Shown: one piece after another, positions 38,117 through 46,791 of the stretch
Numbering within the stretch: position 1 is the stretch's first letter
How the letters are laid out: every line of letters starts with the position of its first letter
Source: Xanthomonas campestris pv. badrii
GTDB lineage: Bacteria; Pseudomonadota; Gammaproteobacteria; Xanthomonadales; Xanthomonadaceae
Assembly: GCF_012848175.1 (NCBI RefSeq)
Contig: NZ_CP051651.1
Coordinates: forward strand, 4,781,501-4,845,500
Direction of reading: 5' to 3'
DNA length: 64,000 nucleotides
Notes under the pieces: model-generated
What the model saw: only the letters and a program-made list of their open reading frames with translations
Told to the model about the DNA's origin: nothing
Databases searched by the model: none
Translations under genes and position numbers: made by a program

Positions 38117-38491
38117 ATGGTCGCCGTCCTCAATCCCCTGTCCCTGACCGAGCGGTTGCGCGCGCCCGACCGCACGATCCTGTCGCCTTCGGCCATGGCC
38201 GGCCTGCTGGAGCTGTCGCAGCAGGAGCTGGCCGAGCTGGCCGGCGTACACCGCAACAGCCTGCGCGTGCATCCGGAAAGCCCGCGCGTGCAGGATCTGT
38301 TGCGCAACCTGTCGCGGTTGCTGGTGGCCATGGCGCAAATCCAGCCGGACGAGCGCCAGCTGGTCTTCCATCTGAAGAACACCCCGATCCCCGCATTCGA
38401 ATTCGCCACCTTGCTCGAAGTGGTCAAGCAGGGCCGCACCGATGATGCGCTGACCTACCTGCGCACCGTGGCCGCCGGAGCGGCTGGTTGA
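38117..38491 (+). CDS. Xre/MbcA/ParS-type antitoxin
   Basis: 124 aa. An N-terminal helix-turn-helix-like part (SAMAGLLELSQQELAELAGV then HRNSLRVHPES) is followed by the toxin-binding MbcA/ParS domain (FEFATLLEVVKQGRTDDALTYL). It neutralises the RES toxin encoded immediately after; its stop overlaps the toxin start (TTGA). I chose ATG 38117; an upstream GTG at 38090 lies within the promoter repeat and is unlikely. Confidence 0.88.
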   Translation: MVAVLNPLSLTERLRAPDRTILSPSAMAGLLELSQQELAELAGVHRNSLRVHPESPRVQDLLRNLSRLLVAMAQIQPDERQLVFHLKNTPIPAFEFATLLEVVKQGRTDDALTYLRTVAAGAAG

Positions 38492-39015
38492 AGCTGAGCG
38501 CCCCGGCGCACTGCACGCTGTATCGCGCCTTCACCCCGCGCTGGGCCGCCGAGCCACTGAGTGGTGCCGGCGCCGCGCGCTCGGGCGGGCGCTTCAATCG
38601 CTTCGGCCAGCCGGCGCTGTACCTGTCGCTGCAGCTGGACACCGCAGCGGCCGAATATGCGCAGGCTGCGCCGTTCCTGCCGCCGTTGACGCTGGTCAGT
38701 TATGCCGCGCAGCTTCCGGCGCTGGCCGACCTGCGCCTGCTCGATGCCAGCTGGGATGCGCTGTGGGCCGACTGGACAGACGATTGGCGCAAGGCGCTGG
38801 TCAACAAGGTCGAACCGGTGAGCTGGGTGCTCGGCGACCTGCTGCGCGAGGCGCAGATTCCCGGGGTGATCTTCCCCAGCATGGCATTGCCCGATGGCGT
38901 CAACGTGGCGCTGTTTCTGGACATGCTGCGGCCCGAAGAGGTGCTGCGCGTGCTCGATGACGGCCGCCTGCCACGCGATGGGCGCAGCTGGGGCGACCCG
39001 CCGACGGCGGTGTAG
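38488..39015 (+). CDS. RES-domain toxin (MbcT-like, NAD+-degrading)
   Basis: 175 aa starting at TTG 38488, coupled to the antitoxin stop. The RES signature is visible as YRAF (Arg), SGGRFNRFGQPALYLS (Arg and Ser) and TAAAEYAQ (Glu). Characterised RES toxins deplete NAD+ (MbcT by phosphorolysis), causing stasis or death when the antitoxin is lost. The length is typical and all expected motifs are present. Confidence 0.9.
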   Translation: MKLSAPAHCTLYRAFTPRWAAEPLSGAGAARSGGRFNRFGQPALYLSLQLDTAAAEYAQAAPFLPPLTLVSYAAQLPALADLRLLDASWDALWADWTDDWRKALVNKVEPVSWVLGDLLREAQIPGVIFPSMALPDGVNVALFLDMLRPEEVLRVLDDGRLPRDGRSWGDPPTAV

Positions 39016-39218
39016 CCGTTACGCGCCGCATGCACCGGCAGCTACAGGTGCGTGCCGACGATCGCGTGTGGCATCTGCAGCTGCGCTGCGGCGAGTGCGC
39101 CGCACTCCAAGCTTTGGCGATTGCCTGGCGTGTCCGTCCGCACAGCGAGGGCAAGCATGCACAGGCATCGAGCATCCCGGCACAACCCCACCAAGGCCGC
39201 GATGCCATCGCCACGGGC

Positions 39219-39554
39219 TCAACCTGGCAGCAGCTGCGCCATGCCCGCCAGCACCGGCGCGATGAGTGCCGCCGGCAGGATCAGGCCACGCCGATACGGC
39301 AGCAGCCACAGTGCCAGCACGGCCGCGGCCGCGGTCAGGCTGCCCAGCCACAGCACCGGTCCGATACCCCAGCCCTGCGCGTGCACGGCCAGGCCAAAGG
39401 TGAGCAGCAACAGCAGCCAGCCCACCACCCGCAACTGACGCGTGCGCGCCGTGCCCAGGCCGCGGCCACGCACCTCGTGCTGATGCTTTTCCATCGCCAG
39501 GCACAACGCGGCAAAGCCGGAAAAATTCAGCGCCAGCACCAGCACGACGTTCAT
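39219..39554 (-). CDS. DUF3325 membrane protein
   Basis: 111 aa from the ATG at 39554, which overlaps the stop of the PepSY gene. It has three hydrophobic segments (about 3-20, 42-60 and 64-85). I recognise the DUF3325 pattern from its place at the end of PepSY/DUF3649 clusters next to siderophore receptor genes. Function unknown; probably an accessory of the iron-uptake reductase-like system. Confidence 0.75.
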   Translation of the reverse strand: MNVVLVLALNFSGFAALCLAMEKHQHEVRGRGLGTARTRQLRVVGWLLLLLTFGLAVHAQGWGIGPVLWLGSLTAAAAVLALWLLPYRRGLILPAALIAPVLAGMAQLLPG

Positions 39555-41167
39555 GCGCCTTCCTGCACCGGCACGTCGCTCTGCGCGGCAGGTGCCACGG
39601 CCGCGCGCTGGCGGCGTGCGGCGGCCGACTGCGGCGCGGTCCAGTGCTGCAGGCGCCAGCCGGCAATGCCCAGGCACACGCCCAGGCCCAGGCAGACCAG
39701 GTCGACCCCGGCCAGCGCCCATTGCCCGGCCGGCACGGTCACGCCCAGGTGGACATCGGTGGTCACGGCATTGAGAAGCGGGATCAGCGCCAGGAGCGCT
39801 GCGCCCACATACAGCTGCCAGCTCCACATCGCCCGTCGCGGCCACACGAAGGCCGCCAGCAACGCCGTTGCCCAGGCGGCGAAGAACACATGCGCCTCCA
39901 TCGCCGCGCGCCCGTCCAGCGCCATCGGCAGCAGCCGGTTGGCCCAGAAGAAACTGGCGAAGGCAATCGGCAGGCCGGCCACGGTGCCGATATTGAGCGC
40001 ATCCACCAACCGCAAGCCGGCTCCGATCCGCCCGGCCTTCAGATGCCTGGGGCGTTCCTTCACCGCCCACATCACCACGCCGCTGGCCACCATCAGGCAG
40101 CCCAGCAGGCCCGAGCCGAAGAACAACGCGCGCAGCCATGGGCCGGCGAAGTGGGCGATATGCAGGCCCACCATCACCCCGCGCGTCTCGCTCGCACCAC
40201 CGGGCGCGCCGCTACGTTGCAGGCGTTGGCCGCTGATGCCGTCGTACAGGATGGAGGGCGCGTCGTTGGAGAGCCTGGCGGCCACCTGGCCGACGCCGAC
40301 CGCGGCATGCGCATCGTTGGGAAGCGACACCGCCACGTTGCCGATCTGCGCGCCGCGCAGGTCGCGGCGCGCGCGCTCTGCGAACTGCTCCAGCGGCAGC
40401 ATGCGCGCCGGCGTGCCGGCCGCCTGGCGCGTATCGGCCACGCGGTTGGCCGACTCGTCGTAGAAGCGCATTTCATCGCCGCCGTAGCGTGCCTTGATGC
40501 CCCACGGCAGGTACATGAACATCAAGGTCACGATGCCGGTATAGGTGATCATCGCGTGGTACGGCAACGCGGTCACCGCGCTGACGTTATGGAAATCCAG
40601 CCACGAGCGCAGGCCCTTGCCCGGGCGAAAGGTGAAGAAGTCCTTGAAGATCTTCTTGTGGGTGATCACCCCGCTGATGATGGCCACCAGCATGAACATC
40701 GCGCAGAACCCGACGATGTAGCGCGCCCACAGCACCGGCACGTAATGCAGGTCGAAATGCAGCCGGTAGAAGAACTCGCCGCCCAGCGTGTCGCGCGCGG
40801 CGATCTCCGTGCCGGTGGCCGGGTCGATGATGGCGGTGCCGTACGGCTGCCGGCGCCCGGCCGGTGTGCCGTCGGTGGGCGCAGGATTTTGCCAGTACAT
40901 GCTCACCACTGGCGTGCGTGCATCCGGCAAGGTGATGTTCCAGCTCAGCGCGTCGGCTGCATGGGTCTGCAGGTAGTGCTCGGCACTGCGCAGTGCGGTG
41001 GCGGGGCTCACCGTGGTGGTGGGCAGCTCCGGGCGCATCCAGCGGCTGATTTCGTCGCGGTAATAGCTGGCGGTGCCGCCCATGAAGATCAACAGCAGCA
41101 CCCAACCGACCAGCAGGCCGGTCCAGGTGTGCAGCCAGGCCATCGACTGGCGGAACCCCTGTTTCAT
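39551..41167 (-). CDS. PepSY-associated TM protein (siderophore/iron reductase-like)
   Basis: 538 aa from the ATG at 41167. It has an N-terminal membrane segment (TWTGLLVGWVLLLIFMGGTA) preceded by LHTW, a large periplasmic PepSY part, and several C-terminal membrane helices. His residues within and near the helices (for example in FYRLHFDLHYVPVLW, GLHIAHFAGPW) suit heme binding. Relatives near TonB-dependent receptors are proposed to reduce ferric siderophores. It overlaps both neighbouring genes by 4 bp. Confidence 0.85.
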   Translation of the reverse strand: MKQGFRQSMAWLHTWTGLLVGWVLLLIFMGGTASYYRDEISRWMRPELPTTTVSPATALRSAEHYLQTHAADALSWNITLPDARTPVVSMYWQNPAPTDGTPAGRRQPYGTAIIDPATGTEIAARDTLGGEFFYRLHFDLHYVPVLWARYIVGFCAMFMLVAIISGVITHKKIFKDFFTFRPGKGLRSWLDFHNVSAVTALPYHAMITYTGIVTLMFMYLPWGIKARYGGDEMRFYDESANRVADTRQAAGTPARMLPLEQFAERARRDLRGAQIGNVAVSLPNDAHAAVGVGQVAARLSNDAPSILYDGISGQRLQRSGAPGGASETRGVMVGLHIAHFAGPWLRALFFGSGLLGCLMVASGVVMWAVKERPRHLKAGRIGAGLRLVDALNIGTVAGLPIAFASFFWANRLLPMALDGRAAMEAHVFFAAWATALLAAFVWPRRAMWSWQLYVGAALLALIPLLNAVTTDVHLGVTVPAGQWALAGVDLVCLGLGVCLGIAGWRLQHWTAPQSAAARRQRAAVAPAAQSDVPVQEGA

Positions 41168-41472
41168 GCCGCGCCCCGTTGCAGCCACGCGGCCAGCGCA
41201 AACAGCAGCGCGGCCGGCACCACGATGCCGGCCCAGGCGCGCCAGAGGCTGGCGGTGGCAAATGCCCACAGCGGCGCGCACGCGCACACCACGATGCCGA
41301 GCAGCATGCTGGTCAACACCGCCTCGCTGCGCGGCATCGGCAGCACCAGCGCCAGCACCAGATTGGTGGCGCTGGCCAGCGCATACCCGCCGAAGATGGC
41401 GGCCAGGGTACGCGACAGCACGCCCAGCCAGGGGCGTTTGAACCAGGCCAGTGGCTGGGCGGCGGTCGACAT
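41164..41472 (-). CDS. DUF3649 small membrane protein
   Basis: 102 aa with three hydrophobic stretches (for example TLAAIFGGYALASATNLVLA and IVVPAALLFALAAWL). It matches the DUF3649 family that accompanies PepSY-TM and DUF3325 proteins in iron-uptake loci. It overlaps the PepSY gene by 4 bp and lies 22 bp after the DUF4198 gene. Confidence 0.78.
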   Translation of the reverse strand: MSTAAQPLAWFKRPWLGVLSRTLAAIFGGYALASATNLVLALVLPMPRSEAVLTSMLLGIVVCACAPLWAFATASLWRAWAGIVVPAALLFALAAWLQRGAA

Positions 41473-41494
41473 GCGGGGGACTGCGTGGCTGCCG

Positions 41495-42139
41495 TTAGTC
41501 GGCCTGGAAGGTCAAGGTGCTGATGTGGTGCACCAGGGTGACCTGCTTGCCGGCAATCTCGCGCTTCACCGGTTCCTTGGTGGTGACCACCAGGATGTGA
41601 CGGCCGGCGCGCAGCGTGGGCAGCGTGACCTGGCCCTTGGCATCGGAGGTCAGCGTCTTCTGCCACTTCTGCGGGTCGATCACGGTGACGTCGGCCTTGG
41701 GCAACGGCTTGTTGCGATAGAGCACGGTGAGCGTGTTGCCGTTGGCCGTGGTGGGAACCAGTTCCAGATCCAGCTTGGCCGAGGTGGTGGCGCGCCCGGC
41801 GCGGGCGTAGTAGCTCACGGTCTCGAAGCCGCCGGCTTCGCCCTTCCACGGTTCGAACACGCTGTCGTCGCTGAGCCAGGCATCGCCGCTGCCGGACAGC
41901 GGCGCGGTCAGGTACTCGCTGCCGCGCTGCAGGGCACCGGCCTTGCCGGCAGTGCCGAACACGCTCGGCTTGACCACGCGCTTGATCTCGTCCTGGCCGT
42001 GGTCGAGGGTTTCCTGCGCCGGCTCACCGAAGTAGATGCGTACCGGGCCGCTGCCATCGCGCTCGATCCAGATTTCGTGGGCCTGGGCGGACAGACTGAT
42101 GCTGGCCAAGGCCAGGCAGGACAGCAGGAAGGACTTCAT
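41495..42139 (-). CDS. Exported DUF4198-family protein
   Basis: 214 aa. A signal peptide is visible (MKSFLLSCLALASISLSAQA, cleavage likely before HEIWIE). The mature protein starts with a His-rich beginning and has a C-terminal Ig-like carboxypeptidase-regulatory-type fold (GQVTLPTLRAGRHILVVTTK). DUF4198 proteins are periplasmic and associated with metal uptake. It is first of the four-gene operon downstream of a Fur-like palindrome. Confidence 0.82.
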   Translation of the reverse strand: MKSFLLSCLALASISLSAQAHEIWIERDGSGPVRIYFGEPAQETLDHGQDEIKRVVKPSVFGTAGKAGALQRGSEYLTAPLSGSGDAWLSDDSVFEPWKGEAGGFETVSYYARAGRATTSAKLDLELVPTTANGNTLTVLYRNKPLPKADVTVIDPQKWQKTLTSDAKGQVTLPTLRAGRHILVVTTKEPVKREIAGKQVTLVHHISTLTFQAD

Positions 42140-42197
42140 CGCGGCGACTCCTCAAGGGCGGGACCGGCGAGGCGAGAACCGCGCCACCGTGTGTTGT

Positions 42198-42219
42198 TGG
42201 GAATGATACGCAATTCCCA
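42198..42219. promoter_or_regulatory. Fur-like palindrome upstream of the PepSY operon
   Basis: TGGGAAT-N8-ATTCCCA with GATACGCA in the centre. One side reads AATGATAC, similar to the Fur consensus half AATGATA. It lies 59-80 bp upstream of the DUF4198 start, as expected for iron control. Confidence 0.4.
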
Positions 42220-42421
42220 CAATGGAGACCAACGCGCCTATGCGGCGTTGCGGCAATTCTCCGGCGGGCGCGAGCGTGGCTGCCGACAGGAGCGCCGGCC
42301 CACCGGGGGTGTAGCGCGCATCGCAGGCGAAACTGTCATGCACGCTGGTCAGACTGGCCTGAACTGTGCTCTATACTCCGGCGCTAGCAGAGGTCTTCGA
42401 CCAACAGCCAGGGGTGAGCGC

Positions 42422-42940
42422 GTGCGGAATTACGACCTCGAGTTCCTGAAAAAATTCTCGATGGTGATCGGTTTACTGGTAGTGATCACCCTGGGGCTGA
42501 TCGCCCTGGCAGCTTATTTGCAACGTGCCATCCCCGACGAAGTCTCGCCCACTGCCGCCAAACGCGTGCAGCAACGCATCGCGCCGGCCGGCGCCGTCTA
42601 CGCGGGCACCACCGGTGCGGCCGCCCAGGCCGCGGCCCAGGCTGCAGCGCTGGCCAAGGCAGCCTCGCAATCCGCCTACGGCGGCACCACCGATGGCAAG
42701 ACCATCTACGACAACCTCTGCACCGCCTGTCACACCACCGGGGTCGGCAAGGCGCCGACACTGGATCATGCGCACTGGGATGCGCGCATCGCCCAGGGCA
42801 AGGACACCTTGTACAAGCACGCGATCGAGGGCTACACCGGCCCGGATGGCGGCATCATGCCGCCCAAGGGCGGCAACCCGGCGCTGACCGAAGAGCAGGT
42901 GCGTGCCACCGTCGACTGGATGCTGGGCAATCTGAAATAA
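42422..42940 (+). CDS. Membrane-anchored class I cytochrome c (c5 type)
   Basis: 172 aa from the GTG at 42422, preceded by GGGGTGAG. An N-terminal membrane anchor (about 12-33) and an Ala-rich linker lead to one heme domain, with CTACH at 100-104 and a likely axial Met146 (GGIMPPKGG). It carries electrons in the periplasm between respiratory complexes. It is monocistronic here and divergent from the PepSY operon. Confidence 0.92.
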   Translation: MRNYDLEFLKKFSMVIGLLVVITLGLIALAAYLQRAIPDEVSPTAAKRVQQRIAPAGAVYAGTTGAAAQAAAQAAALAKAASQSAYGGTTDGKTIYDNLCTACHTTGVGKAPTLDHAHWDARIAQGKDTLYKHAIEGYTGPDGGIMPPKGGNPALTEEQVRATVDWMLGNLK

Positions 42941-43174
42941 GACCGCGGCGGGCGCGGCGCTCGGGGAGCAGGGGCCGCGGTTGTGACGGGTTCCTGGTTG
43001 GATGAGCGTCTTTGCTGTCCTTCGCCGCCCTGGACGCGGTGCCCGCAGCCAGCGGAGCAGCACGAACAGCCAGGCGCAGTGCCGTGCAGGGGGTGCACCG
43101 TGCTCGCGTAGAGATCCCGCCTGGCGTTGCTTCATCGCGGTTTGTTAGCCTGTTTCCGCGCTTTCGTTGTCACG

Positions 43175-43193
43175 CGCCGCCTTCCGGGCGGCG
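43175..43193. terminator. GC-rich hairpin before the exported nuclease gene
   Basis: CGCCGCC / GGCGGCG with a 5-nt loop, followed on the plus strand by TTTG. It lies about 235 bp after the cytochrome gene and 33 bp before the nuclease start. Either a weak terminator or a 5' UTR hairpin. The rest of 42941-43225 shows no gene. Confidence 0.35.
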
Positions 43194-43225
43194 TTTGCAT
43201 TTGGTCCACCTTTTGGAGTCGTTCG

Positions 43226-44944
43226 ATGTCGCCTCGCCCGCTGGTTGTGCTCGGTCTGGTCGGTCTGCTGGCTCCGCTGCTGTGCAGCGCCGCCGAGGGC
43301 ACCGCGCAGCGGCTCTCGATTGCCGATGTGCAGGGCGAGGACAGCCGCAGCCCGTACGACGGCCGCGTGGTGGACGTGGAGGGCATCGTCACCGCCGATA
43401 CGCGCGTCGGGCTGGCCGGCCTGTTCGTGCAGCAGCCCGGCTTCGAGCCGCGGCGCTCGCATGGGCTGTTCGTCACCGGCGCCGGAGATGCGCAGGTGGC
43501 GGTGGGCGATCGCGTGCGCATCGTCGGGACAGTGCGCGAAGTGTCGGCCGGTGGCCAGGCCAGCCTGACCAGCGTGGACGCCAGCAGCATCGAGCGGCTC
43601 GCCAGCGGCCAGCCGGTGCCGGTGCGCATGCTCAGCGGGCCGCCCGCCAACTGGGAGGCGCTGGAAGGCGAGCATGTCCGCATCGCGGCACTGACGCTCA
43701 ACGGCAGCGACCGGCTGGACACCTACGGTGAGCTGATTGCCGGCTTCGGCGGGCGGTTGTGGCAGCCGGCCGAGGTGGCTGCAGCCGGCACGCCGGCGTT
43801 CGCGCAGGTGGAGGCGGACAACGCGCGTCGCCGGGTGTTGCTGGACGACGGGCGCAACGGACGCAACCCCAAGGCGGTGTCCTACCTGCCCGCCGATGCG
43901 GTGCTGCGTAGTGGCAGCCTGCTCAAATCGGTCGATGGCATCGTCGACCAGCGCTACGACGGGCAGTACCGCATCCAGGTGCTGGCGCCGCTGAACCTGC
44001 CGGCCCTGCCGACCGCCGTGGCGCCGCAGGTGGGCGGGGACCTGCGCATCGCCTCGTTCAACCTGGAGAACTTCTTCAACGGCAATGGCCGCGGCGGCGG
44101 TTTTCCGACCAAGCGCGGCGCCCGCACGGCTGAGCAGTTCCAGGCGCAGCTGACCAAGCTGGTTGCCACTATCGTGCCGTTGCGTGCCGATGTGGCGGCG
44201 TTGATGGAGCTGGAAAACGACGGCAACGACGGCGACGCCGCGGTGGCGCAACTGGTGGCCGCGCTCAACGCCGCCGGCACCGACAAGGATTGGCGGTTCG
44301 TCGATACCGGCACTGGCCCCGGCGACGATGCGATCCGGGTCGGCATCCTCTACCGCAGCAGCCAGGTCACCCCGGTTGGCAAGCCGGCCACGCTGACCGG
44401 CGGGCCGTTCGACAGCCATAGCCGGGTGCCGCTGGCGCAAGCGTTTCGCAGCACCCGCGGGGCGACCTTCGTGGTGGTCGCCAATCACTTCAAATCCAAG
44501 GGCTGCGGCAACGCCAGTGGCGCCGATGCCGACCAGCACGACGGCCAGGCCTGCTGGAACGCGACCCGCACCGAATCGGCCAAGCGCCTGCACCAATGGC
44601 TGCAAACCGACCCCACCGGCGCGCAGACCCGGCTGGCGGTGCTATTGGGCGACTTCAATGCGTATGCGATGGAAACGCCGATGCGCAGCCTGCGCGCCAG
44701 CGGCTGGCAGGACGCGTTTGCAGTGGCCGGGGTGAAGCAGCCCTACAGCTACGTCTTCGATGGCATGAGCGGGCGGCTGGACCATGCCTTGCTCAGCCCG
44801 GCAATGGCCAAGCAGCTGCGTGGCGCGGTCGAATGGCATATCAACGCCGACGCGATGGACGACGCCGGTTATGCCAAACGCAATCTGCCTGGTCCGTGGC
44901 GCAGCTCCGATCACGATCCGGTGCTGCTGGGGTTTTCGCTGTAG
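43226..44944 (+). CDS. Exported ExeM/NucH-type endonuclease/exonuclease/phosphatase
   Basis: 572 aa from the ATG at 43226 with TTGGAG upstream. A signal peptide (VVLGLVGLLAPLLCSAA) is followed by an OB-fold-like domain (about 35-260) and an endonuclease/exonuclease/phosphatase domain (about 270-570). Catalytic motifs are IASFNLENFFN, ALMELENDG, VVANHFKSKG, LLGDFNAY and the terminal SSDHDPVLLGF. It is expected to degrade extracellular DNA, perhaps for nutrition or biofilm turnover. Full-length. Confidence 0.9.
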   Translation: MSPRPLVVLGLVGLLAPLLCSAAEGTAQRLSIADVQGEDSRSPYDGRVVDVEGIVTADTRVGLAGLFVQQPGFEPRRSHGLFVTGAGDAQVAVGDRVRIVGTVREVSAGGQASLTSVDASSIERLASGQPVPVRMLSGPPANWEALEGEHVRIAALTLNGSDRLDTYGELIAGFGGRLWQPAEVAAAGTPAFAQVEADNARRRVLLDDGRNGRNPKAVSYLPADAVLRSGSLLKSVDGIVDQRYDGQYRIQVLAPLNLPALPTAVAPQVGGDLRIASFNLENFFNGNGRGGGFPTKRGARTAEQFQAQLTKLVATIVPLRADVAALMELENDGNDGDAAVAQLVAALNAAGTDKDWRFVDTGTGPGDDAIRVGILYRSSQVTPVGKPATLTGGPFDSHSRVPLAQAFRSTRGATFVVVANHFKSKGCGNASGADADQHDGQACWNATRTESAKRLHQWLQTDPTGAQTRLAVLLGDFNAYAMETPMRSLRASGWQDAFAVAGVKQPYSYVFDGMSGRLDHALLSPAMAKQLRGAVEWHINADAMDDAGYAKRNLPGPWRSSDHDPVLLGFSL

Positions 44945-45090
44945 CACGCGTGCGATGTGCAGTTCTTAGTTGAAGAGGCGCGGCGAGGCCTTGTCCGAGC
45001 AGGGCGGCTGGACCGACTGCTTCTGCCCAAGCGCATTCGCGCGTCAGTCCGGCCGCTCGCGCTGCGCAGTGGCATTGTCGAGCCGCCGCT

Positions 45091-45846
45091 CTAAGCCAAC
45101 AGCGTCCGGTAGTCGTGCAGGAGGCAGTGCAGTTGCTGGATCAGCGCACAGGGCGCGGCGCTGTCTTGCAGTGTTTCCAGCAGGTCCACCGCGTCCTGAT
45201 ACGCCTGAGCCAAGTGGTTTGGCCGGTCGCCTGGGTCGCCTGCCGGTGCCTGTGCGTCATCGTGCAGCATCCGGTCCTGCGAGTCGGTCCGTAACGCGGT
45301 GTCGCGCTGCGCCGCTTGCTTGCCAATACGCTGCAGCGGCGCGAGCGCAGCGAGCAGGGCATGCAGCTGCGGATCGCGCAGCTGGTTGCGTTGCGCCAAC
45401 AGCGCATCGCGCTGATCGAGCGCGCGCTGTTCCTGCGGCATCGCGTCGCGATCTTCCAGGAACAGCCGGGTGGTGATGGCGTGATACTGCGGGTTCACTT
45501 CGAGTAGACGGCGATTCATTGCCTGCAGCAGCAAGGCCGCCTGCGCAGGCGTCTGCGATGTGTCTGGCGGCTCTGGCGTCGACGCGATGACGAGCGCGCA
45601 TGCAGGCAGCTCCGCACGCCGTTGCGGTACCCGCTGTTGCGCGTCTTGCCCGCACGATGACGCGCGCATGCGCACAGTCTTCTGCTGCGCTGGTGCGACA
45701 GTGCAGGACGGGTTTGCGGGTGGCACTGGCACCGGGTGCGTCGGCGGCGGGGACGGCCACCCCCTTGTTTCGCCACTGGATGCACTGACTACAACCACCA
45801 GACCAGGCATTCGTTGAATGCGCTTGGACAGCGAGTTCAGGCGCAT
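45091..45846 (-). CDS. Candidate type III effector, XopR-related short paralogue
   Basis: 251 aa from the ATG at 45846. The N-terminus MRLNSLSKRI resembles MRLSQLFSGR of the larger gene at 48292-49488. A 66-residue block (RRLLEVNPQYHAITTRLFLE onward, including RDAMPQEQ and LRDPQLHALLAALAP) is clearly homologous to that gene, roughly half identical. The rest is Pro/Gln/Ala-rich with little predicted order. The promoter carries a PIP box and a correctly spaced -10 box, the hallmark of HrpX-regulated effector genes. I do not know a name for it. It may be a duplicated and shortened XopR, or a separate effector sharing its coiled-coil segment. Confidence 0.7.
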   Translation of the reverse strand: MRLNSLSKRIQRMPGLVVVVSASSGETRGWPSPPPTHPVPVPPANPSCTVAPAQQKTVRMRASSCGQDAQQRVPQRRAELPACALVIASTPEPPDTSQTPAQAALLLQAMNRRLLEVNPQYHAITTRLFLEDRDAMPQEQRALDQRDALLAQRNQLRDPQLHALLAALAPLQRIGKQAAQRDTALRTDSQDRMLHDDAQAPAGDPGDRPNHLAQAYQDAVDLLETLQDSAAPCALIQQLHCLLHDYRTLLA

Positions 45847-45886
45847 CACCCGCTCCAGCCGGGCACCAAGCCCTGCTCATGCAGCT

Positions 45887-45947
45887 ACGCTAACGGCCTT
45901 GTTTGACCGAACGCCGTGCGCCGCGAACGCAGGGCGCGTGAACCGAA
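45887..45947 (-). promoter_or_regulatory. PIP box and -10 box of the short effector gene
   Basis: On the minus strand TTCGG-N15-TTCGC (45923-45947) is followed 30 bp later by TAGCGT (45887-45892), which fits YANNRT. Both spacings match the HrpX regulon consensus. Confidence 0.75.
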
Positions 45948-46343
45948 CACGCGATCTCTCACGCGTGGGACGTCTTGATGGGTGATGACGCAGATCGCTG
46001 CTAGCGCCAGGAACAGGATGCGCGCAATGCAGGCCTTGCATCACGCACATCAGTTGCCAGGCGTGGCGAAGCGATGTGGACATCGGCCACCAGGTGCATG
46101 ACTGCATGGCGCCAATCAGAGACATTCCTACGCAGCGGAAGACAGCGACCGCCGTCGAACTACCTCCTGGATGGATCCGGATCGTGCACGATGACATGGC
46201 CTGGGTCGCTGGCATCGTGTGCTTCGCGCGCCTGACGGCGGCGACATCGCGTGCAGATTCTGGCCTGGCGCGTTGGCGCGTTGGCGCGTCGGTGCAGACA
46301 GCCGACACGCCGGCAGCCCGGTCGGCGGGCGCGGCGCACGTGC
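45948..46343. other. Intergenic region without a recognised gene
   Basis: About 400 bp between the short effector's PIP box and the MerC-like gene's stop. No open frame here has convincing protein features, and I see no IS ends or tRNA. Confidence 0.5.
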
Positions 46344-46730
46344 CTAGCCGGCACAGTTCCCATGGCGACGGCGCAGCCGCAGGTTGAGCAGGTGCGCGCT
46401 GGCCAGCAGCAGGCTGGCGGCCACCGTGATCGGTGTTTCCAGGTGTTCGCCAGTCAGACCACTGGCGCCCAGCACCAAGCCGGCCAGTCCGCAGCCGGCC
46501 AAGGCCCACACCGCGGTTGGCAGCGCATGGCGCCGATGCGTGCTCCACAACGCGTAGCCGCTCAGGGGCACGGCTGCCGTCGCAAACACCCCGTGCACCC
46601 ATTCGGCCTGGTTCCAGGCTCCCAGCAGCGGCAGGGCAGCTGCCAGCAGGGGCAGCGCAAGGCAGTGCAGCAGGCACAGGCTGGACAGCGCGATGGCCGA
46701 GCTGTCGAAGAAGGAACTGGGGGCCCGCAT
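46344..46730 (-). CDS. MerC-domain membrane protein
   Basis: 128 aa from ATG 46730. It has four hydrophobic segments and the MerC signature near the start ([19 protein letters not shown], two Cys). MerC-like proteins without a mer operon are thought to carry metal ions across the inner membrane. It is divergent from a zinc-chaperone-type GTPase with a Zur-like palindrome between them, so a role in zinc starvation is likely. A TTG start at 46751 would overlap the palindrome. Confidence 0.82.
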   Translation of the reverse strand: MRAPSSFFDSSAIALSSLCLLHCLALPLLAAALPLLGAWNQAEWVHGVFATAAVPLSGYALWSTHRRHALPTAVWALAGCGLAGLVLGASGLTGEHLETPITVAASLLLASAHLLNLRLRRRHGNCAG

Positions 46731-46749
46731 GGCATCGGTCTCGTCGATC

Positions 46750-46770
46750 AAGTGTTATATAGTAACACTT
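46750..46770. promoter_or_regulatory. Zur-type operator
   Basis: A perfect AT-rich inverted repeat, AAGTGTTA-N5-TAACACTT, lies midway between two divergent metal genes. It matches the gammaproteobacterial Zur box pattern (TGTTATA-N-TATAACA core). Confidence 0.65.
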
Positions 46771-46791
46771 CATTTCCTCGAGGTTGTCCGG

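Noticed and set aside
39644..42940. A 1098-codon open frame ending in cytochrome c
   Set aside because: Only the last 172 codons from GTG 42422 are a real protein; the rest is antisense to the PepSY operon.
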